This document shows positions 1 through 6,207 of a DNA stretch of 17,447 nt, in pieces. Under the pieces are notes generated by a model, which searched no databases, was not told the origin of the DNA, and worked only from the letters and a program-made list of their open reading frames with translations. The position numbers were made by a program, and so were the translations under genes. Source of the DNA: Chloroflexota bacterium (GTDB taxonomy: Bacteria > Chloroflexota > Limnocylindria > P2-11E); contig VBGU01000100.1 of the NCBI GenBank assembly GCA_005881085.1, forward strand, positions 1-17,447, given 5' to 3'. Numbering within the stretch: the first letter of the stretch is position 1; every line of letters starts with the position of its first letter.

Positions 1-23
1 GGTCCGGGAGCGTTTAGACGGCG

Positions 24-1091
24 GTGGCTAGACAGCGAGGGGGCTTCGCCCCCCCGGCCCCCCAGGGCCCGCGCGTGGCCGGCATCGAGCTCGCGGCGGG
101 TGTGGTTCGCGCCGTGGTCGCGCGGGCCGAGGGCGGACGGCTTCGCGTGGTCGGCCGCGGCGAGACGGCACTCGCCGCGGACGCGATCGCCGGGGGCCTG
201 GTCGTCGAGCCCGGCGACGTGACCGGCGCGGTCGCGGCGGCGCTCACGGCGGCGGAGCGCGGCGTTCCCGCCGATCGCACGGTGATCGCGATCGACGGCG
301 ACGACGTGCGCACGTACCACGTGAAGACGCCGTTCGACCGAGAGGAGTCGGCGACGCCGATCGTCCGGGCCGAGGCGGATCGCGCGGTACGCGAGGCGCG
401 CGAGGAGGCGGCGCGCGCCGCGCAGACCGCCGTGGCCGACGACCCCGCCCTTCGAGGCGTCGCGACCGCGCGGCTGACCGACGCCGTCGCCGCGCTCGTG
501 CTGGACGGACGGGACCTCGACTCGATCGAGGGATACCACGGCCGCGCCCTCGAGGTGCACACCGACGTTGCGGTCGCGCCGCTCGTCCTCTCGGGCGCCG
601 CCCTTGCGACCGTCGCCGCGCGCCGCCATCCGACCGCCGTGCCCGGCGTCTACGCGTTGGCTCGGCTCGTTGCCGCCTCGGGCATCGCCGACGCGGGCGT
701 CGTCCGTGTCGGCGCGGACGTGACCGCGCTCGCGATCCTGCGCGAGCGCCGGGTCGTCGGCACACGCGTGTTCGGCCTCGGCCGCGATGCCTTCACGGCC
801 CGCGAGGAGACGCGCGACGAAGACGCGCGCGTGTGGGCCGAGATCGTCGCCCTCCCGCTCTCCGACGATGCGCAGCCGCCGGAGCGGTGGCTCTTCGTCG
901 GCGTGCCCGAGGCGCTGCTCGCGCTGCCGAACGCGCTCGCGAAGATCGTCGGCGAGGCGCGTGGAGGCGCGGCGCGCATCGGCCCGCTCACGCCGAGCGT
1001 CACGAGCCGTGTCTTCTCCGACGTCCCGCTGAACGCCGAGGATCTCGTCGCCGCGGGCGCGGCGGCGCTCGCGACCGAGGTGTACACGTGA
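24..1091 (+). CDS. FtsA/PilM-like actin-fold protein, nucleotide motifs degraded
   Basis: The protein has 355 residues. It opens with a strand resembling the first phosphate loop of the actin/FtsA fold (GIELAAGVVRAVVA, about residues 20-33). Next comes an FtsA-like SHS2-style stretch (GGLVVEPGDV, then AVAAALTAAERGVPADRTVIAIDG). A second loop resembles phosphate 2 (VVRVGADVTALAIL, about residues 233-246). FtsA and PilM are cytoplasmic actin homologues that polymerise or bind membrane partners. Here the Asp expected in loop 1 is Glu, its Thr/Ser is missing, and the Asp expected in loop 2 is Arg, so ATP hydrolysis is doubtful. The stop overlaps the next gene's start by 4 bases (GTGA). The GTG at 24 follows an in-frame TAG at 15-17 and places a GC-rich repeat in the first codons; the in-frame GTG at 75 avoids the repeat and is an equally plausible start. 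The family assignment rests on fold-level pattern, not a close match. Confidence 0.65.
   Translation: MARQRGGFAPPAPQGPRVAGIELAAGVVRAVVARAEGGRLRVVGRGETALAADAIAGGLVVEPGDVTGAVAAALTAAERGVPADRTVIAIDGDDVRTYHVKTPFDREESATPIVRAEADRAVREAREEAARAAQTAVADDPALRGVATARLTDAVAALVLDGRDLDSIEGYHGRALEVHTDVAVAPLVLSGAALATVAARRHPTAVPGVYALARLVAASGIADAGVVRVGADVTALAILRERRVVGTRVFGLGRDAFTAREETRDEDARVWAEIVALPLSDDAQPPERWLFVGVPEALLALPNALAKIVGEARGGAARIGPLTPSVTSRVFSDVPLNAEDLVAAGAAALATEVYT
39..63 (+). repeat. GC-rich hairpin repeat, copy A
   Basis: GGGGGC, loop TTC, GCCCCC, then CC and GGCCCCCC. It has the same stem-loop and GGCCCC tail as copies B and C with small base changes. It lies at the 5' edge of the FtsA-like gene, inside its first codons if GTG 24 is used. 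Confidence 0.65.
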
Positions 1092-2602
1092 CCGTGGAGA
1101 CGGCACCGGCTCGCCGAACGGTCATCGACCTCGGCGGCGACGCGACGATCCTTGACGCGGCGCGCCGTCTTGACGCGGCCGAGTCGTCGGATGTCGTCCT
1201 CGTCGTTCCGTCGGGCGCTCCGCTCACCCGCAACGCGGTCTTCCTCGAGGTGCTCCGGCGCCGCGCCGGAGATCGCCGCATCGTCCTCGTGTCGCCGGAA
1301 GCGCGGGCACGGTCCCTCGCCTCGTCGGTGCACATGAAGGCGTTCGCGAGCATCTCCGCGCTCGACCGTCACGAGCTCGACGCGACCGAGCACCTCACCG
1401 ACGCCCGCCGGGCCGCGATGTCGACGAGAGTGCGTCGGCCCGCCGCGCGCCGCGGAGCCTCGCCGCTTCGCGCGCTCGCGGTGTTCATAAGCCTGGTCAC
1501 GGCGGCGGGGATCCTGCTCGCCGTCGTTGGTCCGTCCGCGACGATCGTCATCGCCGCGACCCCGACGCCGCTCGGCCCGTTCGAATACGACCTCCGCGCC
1601 GGACCGAATGGCGGAGACATACGGGCCGACACGATGTTCGAGCCCAACCTCATCGCCAAGACCACCGGCACGGCGACCGGGACCAAGCCCGACGAGACGA
1701 AGGCGACCGGGCAGGAGCTTTTCAAGAACCTCACGACGAATGAGATTCGCGTTCCAATCGGCACGCTCGTGCAGACCAGCGACAGCCCGCCGGTCCGTTT
1801 CCTGACAACGGAGGAGAAGATCCTTCCGCGAAGCACCATCCTTCCGCCCACGATCGGCACGGCGCTGATCAACATCCAGGCGATCGACGTGGGACCGAAG
1901 GGCAACGTCGCCCCGGACAAGATCACGCGAAGCGGGAGCGGCGAGGTCCTCGTCACGAACCCGTCCCCGACGACGGGCGGCAAGGCCGACCAGATACCGG
2001 TCGTGACCCAAGCGGACTACGACAAAGCGGTCAGCCAGTCCGATAGCGACATGAAATCGAAAGCCGAACAGCGGACCGCCGAGTGGAAGGCCGGAGCTCC
2101 GAAGGGAACGAACGTGTACGGCTTCGTGTTGAAGCGCACCGGGGTGATGACTCCGGCAAGCGACGTTGTCGGCAAAGAGCTGACCAAGGACAAGCCGACA
2201 TTTGAGATCACGGTGACCGGAAGCGCGACGGCTTATGCCGTGATCGACAAGGAACCGACGAGGACCGCGATCGCGAAGCTCAAGGACGAGGTCGCATCGG
2301 ACATGGATCTCGACCAGACGAGCGCGGTAGTGAACGAGGTGATCGGCGCGTCCGTCCAGGACGACGGCGTGCACTGGCGCGTTCGCGCGCAGGGCCAACA
2401 GAAGCGGAAGCCGAATACGCCGCAGATGACGGCAGCCCTCGCCGGGCGTGAGTACGAGGCGGTCGGGCCGCTCGCACAACAGCTCGGGTTCCAGCTTCGG
2501 AGCATCACGCCATGGCCGGAATGGTGGCCGCGTCTTCCCGTTCTCGACTCGCGGATCACGATCGTGGTCGAGTCGCTGCCCCCGTCAGCGAGCTCGCCCT
2601 AA
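1088..2602 (+). CDS. Membrane-anchored baseplate J/gp47-like protein
   Basis: The GTG start overlaps the stop of the FtsA-like gene, giving a 504-residue protein. Residues 10-97 form a small alpha/beta domain (VIDLGGDATILDAARRLDAA; VVLVVPSGAPL; RRIVLVSPEARA) of the kind preceding the baseplate-J region in Chloroflexota and actinobacterial proteins. An Arg-rich stretch (114-128) leads into one membrane helix (about 127-148), which predicts a cytoplasmic N-terminus and an outer C-terminal part. That part is mostly beta with repeated Gly/Thr/Pro turns (IGTLVQTSD; GTALINIQAIDVGPKGN) typical of the gp47/baseplate-J fold, and it ends in WWPRLPVLDSRITIVVES. In phages this fold makes tail baseplates; here there are no phage neighbours and the next genes are ruvX and mltG, so a cell-envelope role is inferred. 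The family call is fairly secure from the pattern; the function is unknown. Confidence 0.72.
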   Translation: MTVETAPARRTVIDLGGDATILDAARRLDAAESSDVVLVVPSGAPLTRNAVFLEVLRRRAGDRRIVLVSPEARARSLASSVHMKAFASISALDRHELDATEHLTDARRAAMSTRVRRPAARRGASPLRALAVFISLVTAAGILLAVVGPSATIVIAATPTPLGPFEYDLRAGPNGGDIRADTMFEPNLIAKTTGTATGTKPDETKATGQELFKNLTTNEIRVPIGTLVQTSDSPPVRFLTTEEKILPRSTILPPTIGTALINIQAIDVGPKGNVAPDKITRSGSGEVLVTNPSPTTGGKADQIPVVTQADYDKAVSQSDSDMKSKAEQRTAEWKAGAPKGTNVYGFVLKRTGVMTPASDVVGKELTKDKPTFEITVTGSATAYAVIDKEPTRTAIAKLKDEVASDMDLDQTSAVVNEVIGASVQDDGVHWRVRAQGQQKRKPNTPQMTAALAGREYEAVGPLAQQLGFQLRSITPWPEWWPRLPVLDSRITIVVESLPPSASSP

Positions 2603-2604
2603 CG

Positions 2605-2985
2605 GTGCGATACCTGGCGCTTGACGTCGGCGATCGCCGCATCGGCCTCGCCGTTGGCGATGACGCGCACGGCCTCTCGCGACCACTCCCGACCCTCGTC
2701 CGACGAAGCGTCGTCAAGGATCTCGCGGAGATCGAACGGATCGCGCGTGAAGAGTCGGTCGATGCGCTCGTTATCGGGCTTCCTCTGACCCTGGCCGGCG
2801 ACGAAGGCCACCAGGCCGAGCGCGTGCGGCGCTTCGCCACCGCGTCCGAGAAGCTCGGACTTCCGGTGCGGCTCTACGACGAGCGCCATACATCGACCGA
2901 GGCGGAACTCCGCGGCGCGCGCGACCTCGATGCCGGCGCGGCGACGATCCTCCTCGAAGATTTCCTCGCGCAGCGTGCTCGCTGA
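2605..2985 (+). CDS. ruvX: Holliday junction resolvase RuvX (YqgF family)
   Basis: A 126-residue RNase H-fold nuclease-like protein of the RuvX/YqgF family, linked to Holliday junction resolution and, in some bacteria, to pre-16S rRNA 5' processing. Visible motifs are YLALDVGDRRIGLAVGD with the first acidic residue D7, VIGLPLTLAGDEG (56-68), YDERHTSTEAE (91-101) and a closing DAGAATILLEDFL with D109. The usual DERLT motif reads DERHT here (H95). The frame stays open upstream to an ATG at 2512, but the GTG at 2605, two bases after the preceding TAA, puts the family's N-terminal strand at residue 1 and avoids a long overlap. The length is near the family's usual 135-145 residues. The stop overlaps the mltG start as TGATG, indicating coupled translation. 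Confidence 0.93.
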   Translation: MRYLALDVGDRRIGLAVGDDAHGLSRPLPTLVRRSVVKDLAEIERIAREESVDALVIGLPLTLAGDEGHQAERVRRFATASEKLGLPVRLYDERHTSTEAELRGARDLDAGAATILLEDFLAQRAR

Positions 2986-4124
2986 TGGGGATCCGCGCCG
3001 CGCGCCCGGCGCAGCGACGCTCCGCGACCGGTCCCTTCATCTTCGTTCTGCTCATCGTGGGTCTGCTGGTCGGCGGCTTCGTCTTCGGACGTTCCATCGC
3101 CGAGGACGCGATCGTCGCACAGGTACAGGAGCACGACACGCTCCTCAAGCAATCCATAATTCGCGGACTCGTAGCGGATCGCGTCGGCGCGGAGCCCGAT
3201 CTCGCCAAGGACCCGAACGCCGAATCGCGGACCTTCGTGATCTCTCGCGGCGAGACGGCGGGCTCGATCGCGCAGCGCCTTCAGCAGGCGGGCTTCATCC
3301 GATCCGCGCTCGCGTTCTCCTACCTTCTGTACGACACCGGCCGCGAGACGTCGCTCCAGTCCGGGACGTACACGATCTCGGCGGCGCTCACGCCACGCGA
3401 GCTCGCGCGCGTCTTCGAGAAAGCCCCCAGCGAGCAGGCGGTGCTGCGGATCATCGAGGGCTGGCGGCTGAGCGAGACAGCGGCCGCGGTGAACAAGGCG
3501 TTCCCCTCAATTTCGGCGGACGACTTCATGAAAGCGGCGGTGGTGGGCCAGCGCCAGAACACGGTGCTCGCGGGTGTACCCGCGGACACGTCGCTCGAAG
3601 GCTTTCTCTTCCCGGACACGTACTTCTTCAAACCGAGCGCGACCGCGACGCAGATCGTCGACACCTTGCTCGATCAGTTCGAGCTGCGGGTGGGGCAGAC
3701 CCTTCGGCAGGCCGCCGTGGATCGCAAGACGACGATCTACGACATCGTGAAGCTCGGCTCGATCGTCGAGCGAGAAGCTCGCGACCGGAAGGAGAGCGCG
3801 ACCATCGCTGGCGTCTACACGAACCGGCTCGATATCGGGATGAAGCTCGATGCCGACCCGACCGTCCAGTACGCGCTCGGCGACTGGAAGGAGCTCAGCC
3901 TCGCCGACCTCGAGGTCGACTCGCCGTACAACACCTACCGCGTCGCGGGCCTCCCGCCCAGTCCGATCTGCAGTCCGGGCGCGGTGGCGCTCGAAGGCGC
4001 GGCGAAGCCAGAGCGGAACCCGTACTTCTACTTCGTCGCGAAGAACGACGGCACCGGGGATCACGCGTTCGCGAAGACGATCGAGGAGCACGAGGCGAAT
4101 CGGATTAAGTACGGAAATAAGTGA
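2985..4124 (+). CDS. mltG: Endolytic murein transglycosylase MltG (YceG)
   Basis: A 379-residue inner-membrane protein that cleaves nascent glycan strands and is thought to set peptidoglycan chain length. A short basic N-terminus is followed by one membrane helix (about 17-35). Next is a LysM-like part (FVISRGETAGSIAQRLQQAG; LQSGTYTISAALTPREL), then the YceG catalytic domain with LEGFLFPDTYFF, LGSIVEREARDRKE, YTNRLDIGMKLDADPTVQYA and SPYNTYRVAGLPPSPICSPG. E262, the first Glu of SIVERE, aligns with the catalytic Glu of the E. coli enzyme. The closing segment (YFYFVAKNDGTGDHAF) is typical. The ATG overlaps the ruvX stop by one base. Its presence shows that the cell builds peptidoglycan. Downstream is an 89-base gap holding two hairpins. 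Confidence 0.96.
   Translation: MGIRAARPAQRRSATGPFIFVLLIVGLLVGGFVFGRSIAEDAIVAQVQEHDTLLKQSIIRGLVADRVGAEPDLAKDPNAESRTFVISRGETAGSIAQRLQQAGFIRSALAFSYLLYDTGRETSLQSGTYTISAALTPRELARVFEKAPSEQAVLRIIEGWRLSETAAAVNKAFPSISADDFMKAAVVGQRQNTVLAGVPADTSLEGFLFPDTYFFKPSATATQIVDTLLDQFELRVGQTLRQAAVDRKTTIYDIVKLGSIVEREARDRKESATIAGVYTNRLDIGMKLDADPTVQYALGDWKELSLADLEVDSPYNTYRVAGLPPSPICSPGAVALEGAAKPERNPYFYFVAKNDGTGDHAFAKTIEEHEANRIKYGNK
4110..4122 (+). repeat. Imperfect 13-bp direct repeat, left copy
   Basis: TACGGAAATAAGT at the very end of mltG matches TACGGGAATAAGT at 4196-4208 in 12 of 13 positions. The pair brackets two small hairpins. This could be a degraded duplication from insertion of a small repeat element, or a local duplication. 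Confidence 0.5.
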
Positions 4125-4127
4125 GGA

Positions 4128-4140
4128 GCGGCTTTGCCGC
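4128..4140. repeat. Small inverted repeat after mltG
   Basis: GCGGC (4128-4132), loop TTT, GCCGC (4136-4140) form a perfect 5-bp stem four bases after the mltG stop. No T-run follows, so it is not a classical intrinsic terminator. Confidence 0.4.
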
Positions 4141-4169
4141 GACGAACGAATCCACCAGCCCTGAGCGTG

Positions 4170-4186
4170 TCTCGGCGAAGCCGAGA
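4170..4186. repeat. Perfect 7-bp hairpin between mltG and aroE
   Basis: TCTCGGC (4170-4176), loop GAA, GCCGAGA (4180-4186). The surrounding CCTGAGCG and TTGAGCGAA look like a REP-type intergenic palindrome. It lies in the only sizeable gap between 24 and 10241, and no T-tract follows it. Confidence 0.5.
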
Positions 4187-4195
4187 TTGAGCGAA

Positions 4196-4208
4196 TACGG
4201 GAATAAGT
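4196..4208 (+). repeat. Imperfect 13-bp direct repeat, right copy
   Basis: TACGGGAATAAGT, the partner of 4110-4122, ends 5 bases before the aroE start codon. Confidence 0.5.
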
Positions 4209-4213
4209 AGCCC

Positions 4214-5041
4214 GTGAGTCAGGTCTGGCTCATCGGCCGTCCGGTCGCGCACTCGCTCTCGCCCGCGATGCACAACGCCGCGTTCGCGAAGCTCGGGTTG
4301 CCGCATCGCTATGAGGCGAAGGAGACCGCGGACGATCAGCTCGCGCCGACGCTCGATCGCATGCGTCGCGAGGACGACGTGCTCGGCGCGAACGTGACGA
4401 TCCCGCACAAGGAGAATGTGCTGCGCCTACTGGATGAGGTCGATGAGGAAGCTCGTCGGATCGGCGCCGTCAACACGATCGTCTCCCGCGGAGCTCGGCT
4501 CGTTGGCTACAACACCGATAAATACGGATTCGAGAGGGCGCTCGAGGCCCAAGTGCCGAACGTCTCGGGCTCGGTCGGATTTCCCTTCGCCGATGACACG
4601 ATTCTCGTCCTCGGCGCCGGCGGCGCCGCGCGCGCTTGCGCACTCGCACTTCTTGAACAGGGGAACAACGTGAACATCGCGAACCGCAATCCGGCGCGCG
4701 CGGAAGCGCTCGCGCGGTCCCTCGAGGTTGACGGGCGGCACCCTGAAGTTGTTCCGTGGCCCAAGGGCCGCCTGCAGGTAGATGCCATCGTCAACGCCAC
4801 ACCGATTGGACTGAACGGCGAGGAAGCACTCGAGGATGTCCAGCTGCCGGACTGGGTCATCGATCTCGTCCCGACCGCGGCGGAAACGCCGCTCGTCAAG
4901 CGCGCGAAAGCAACTGACAATGTCACGGTCGTGGACGGCCTCAGCATGCTTCTGTATCAGGCGGCGCGCTCGTTCGAGCTCTGGACGGGTGTGCCGGCGC
5001 CGCTCGAGGCGATGCGCGCGGCCCTACCGCGGGACGTATGA
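4214..5041 (+). CDS. aroE: Shikimate dehydrogenase
   Basis: A 275-residue cytosolic enzyme that reduces 3-dehydroshikimate to shikimate with NADPH. The substrate-binding half is textbook: S14 and S16 in HSLSPAMHNAAF, catalytic K66 in VTIPHKENV, N87 in GAVNTIV and catalytic D102 in GYNTDKYGF. The nucleotide-binding loop reads ILVLGAGGAARACALALL, followed by NRNPARAEALA. Later motifs are VNATPIGLNG and a closing GLSMLLYQAARSFELWTG, the latter near-invariant in the family. The stretch normally reading VYNPxxTPLL is altered to DLVPTAAETPLV, a small departure near the cofactor. It starts with GTG after an 89-base gap and opens the shikimate block; its stop overlaps the aroC start as ATGA. Confidence 0.96.
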   Translation: MSQVWLIGRPVAHSLSPAMHNAAFAKLGLPHRYEAKETADDQLAPTLDRMRREDDVLGANVTIPHKENVLRLLDEVDEEARRIGAVNTIVSRGARLVGYNTDKYGFERALEAQVPNVSGSVGFPFADDTILVLGAGGAARACALALLEQGNNVNIANRNPARAEALARSLEVDGRHPEVVPWPKGRLQVDAIVNATPIGLNGEEALEDVQLPDWVIDLVPTAAETPLVKRAKATDNVTVVDGLSMLLYQAARSFELWTGVPAPLEAMRAALPRDV

Positions 5042-6207
5042 GGTTTCTCACCGCGGGCGAATCGCACGGCCCCGGCGTGATCGCCGTCATCGACGGGGTC
5101 CCAGCGGGTCTCGTCGTGTCACCGGCGGACATCGATGCGGATCTGCGCCGCCGGCAGCTCGGCTACGGACGCGGCGCGCGGCAGAAGATCGAGCGCGACG
5201 AGGTTCGCATCACCGGCGGGGTCCGCCAGGGCCGCACGACCGGCGGGCCGATCGCGCTCCAGATCCTGAACCGCGATGCCGTGAACTGGGAGCGCGTCAT
5301 GAGCGTCGAGCCGGTCGCCGAGCCCCCTGATCCCGTAACGCGGCTCCGTCCGGGCCATGCCGACCTCGCCGGCGCTCTGAAGTTCGGCCACGAGGACGTC
5401 CGGGACGTCATCGAGCGGGCGAGCGCGCGCGAGACGGCCGCGCGCGTCGCGGCGGGTGCGGTCGCGAAGGCGCTCCTTCGCGTGGTGGCGACGGACGTGC
5501 TGAGCGAGACGAGGTCGATCGGCGACGTGACGAGCGAACCCACCTTCGATCGCGACGCGATCGAGGCGAGTGAGGTGCGAACCTCGAATCCAAAAGCGAG
5601 CGCGGCAATGGTCGCGGCGATCGCGGCCGCGCGCGAGGCGGGGGACACCCTGGGCGGTGTCGTCGCGGTCCGCGCGAGCGGCGTGGTGCCGGGCCTCGGT
5701 TCGTTCGCCGAGTGGGACCGGCGGCTCGACGGCCGGATCGCGCAGGCGCTCATGTCGATCCAGAGCGCGAAGGGCGTTCAGTTCGCCGACGCGTTCGTCG
5801 CGTCGCGCGAGCGCGGGAGCGCGGTCCACGACCCCATCGCGGTGCGGGACGGCGCGTTCGTCCGAACTCGCAACCGCGCGGGCGGCCTCGAGGGCGGCGT
5901 GACGAACGGCGAGAACATCGTTCTCGAAGTCGCGTTCAAGCCGATCTCGACGCTGATGAAGCCACTCCCTTCGGCGGATCTGCGCACCGGCGCGCCGTCT
6001 CCGGCGCACATCGAGCGCAGCGACGTGTGCGTCGTGCCCGCCGCGGGGGTCGTCGCCGAGGCGATGCTCGCCCTCGTGCTCGCCGACGCGCTCTGCGAGA
6101 AATTCGGGAACGACAGCGTCGACGACATTTGCGCCGCGGTCGAGCGATATCGCGGCCGCCTTGCGCCCATCGACCTGCGGGGGCCGGGGGGCAGAGCCCC
6201 CCGCTAG
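5038..6207 (+). CDS. aroC: Chorismate synthase
   Basis: A 389-residue enzyme that converts EPSP to chorismate with reduced FMN, the last common step before the aromatic amino acids and folate. Signatures are AGESHGPGVIAVIDG with H10, GYGRGARQKIERDEV with R48, RPGHADLAGALKFGHEDVRD with H107, RASARETAARVAAGAVAK, and NRAGGLEGGVTNGENI in the flavin-binding region. The ATG overlaps the aroE stop by 4 bases. The last eight or so residues (RGPGGRAPR) are encoded by a copy of the GC-rich hairpin repeat, so the tail probably does not belong to the folded enzyme. The stop shares a base with the next start (TAGTG). Confidence 0.97.
   Translation: MRFLTAGESHGPGVIAVIDGVPAGLVVSPADIDADLRRRQLGYGRGARQKIERDEVRITGGVRQGRTTGGPIALQILNRDAVNWERVMSVEPVAEPPDPVTRLRPGHADLAGALKFGHEDVRDVIERASARETAARVAAGAVAKALLRVVATDVLSETRSIGDVTSEPTFDRDAIEASEVRTSNPKASAAMVAAIAAAREAGDTLGGVVAVRASGVVPGLGSFAEWDRRLDGRIAQALMSIQSAKGVQFADAFVASRERGSAVHDPIAVRDGAFVRTRNRAGGLEGGVTNGENIVLEVAFKPISTLMKPLPSADLRTGAPSPAHIERSDVCVVPAAGVVAEAMLALVLADALCEKFGNDSVDDICAAVERYRGRLAPIDLRGPGGRAPR
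6179..6202 (-). repeat. GC-rich hairpin repeat, copy B (inverted)
   Basis: Read on the minus strand this is GGGGGGCTCTGCCCCCCGG followed by CCCCC. It matches copy C at 8232-8254 at all but one of the compared positions. It encodes the last residues of aroC and ends immediately before the aroC stop and the aroKB start. Confidence 0.7.

Noticed and set aside
1..17. Tail of an upstream gene ending TAG at 15-17
   Set aside because: Only five codons are available, so neither frame nor identity can be supported.
39..63. GC-rich hairpins as intrinsic terminators
   Set aside because: None of the three copies is followed by a T-run, and two lie inside reading frames just before coupled downstream genes.
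650..2479. Long minus-strand open frame (about 600 codons) antisense to the first two genes
   Set aside because: It is Arg/Asp/Gly-rich with no recognisable motif and lies opposite two better-supported genes. This is a typical high-GC shadow.
1088..2602. Prophage or contractile-tail remnant
   Set aside because: Only the baseplate-J-like gene suggests phage. It has a membrane anchor and its neighbours are housekeeping genes; no capsid, tail tube, integrase or lysis gene is present.
2930..4108. 392-codon plus-strand open frame inside mltG
   Set aside because: It is an alternative frame of mltG with Arg/Gly/Ala-rich low-complexity content, while the mltG frame carries all YceG motifs.
5119..6009. 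Minus-strand open frame opposite aroC
   Set aside because: Arg-rich shadow without motifs; the plus-strand chorismate synthase is unambiguous.
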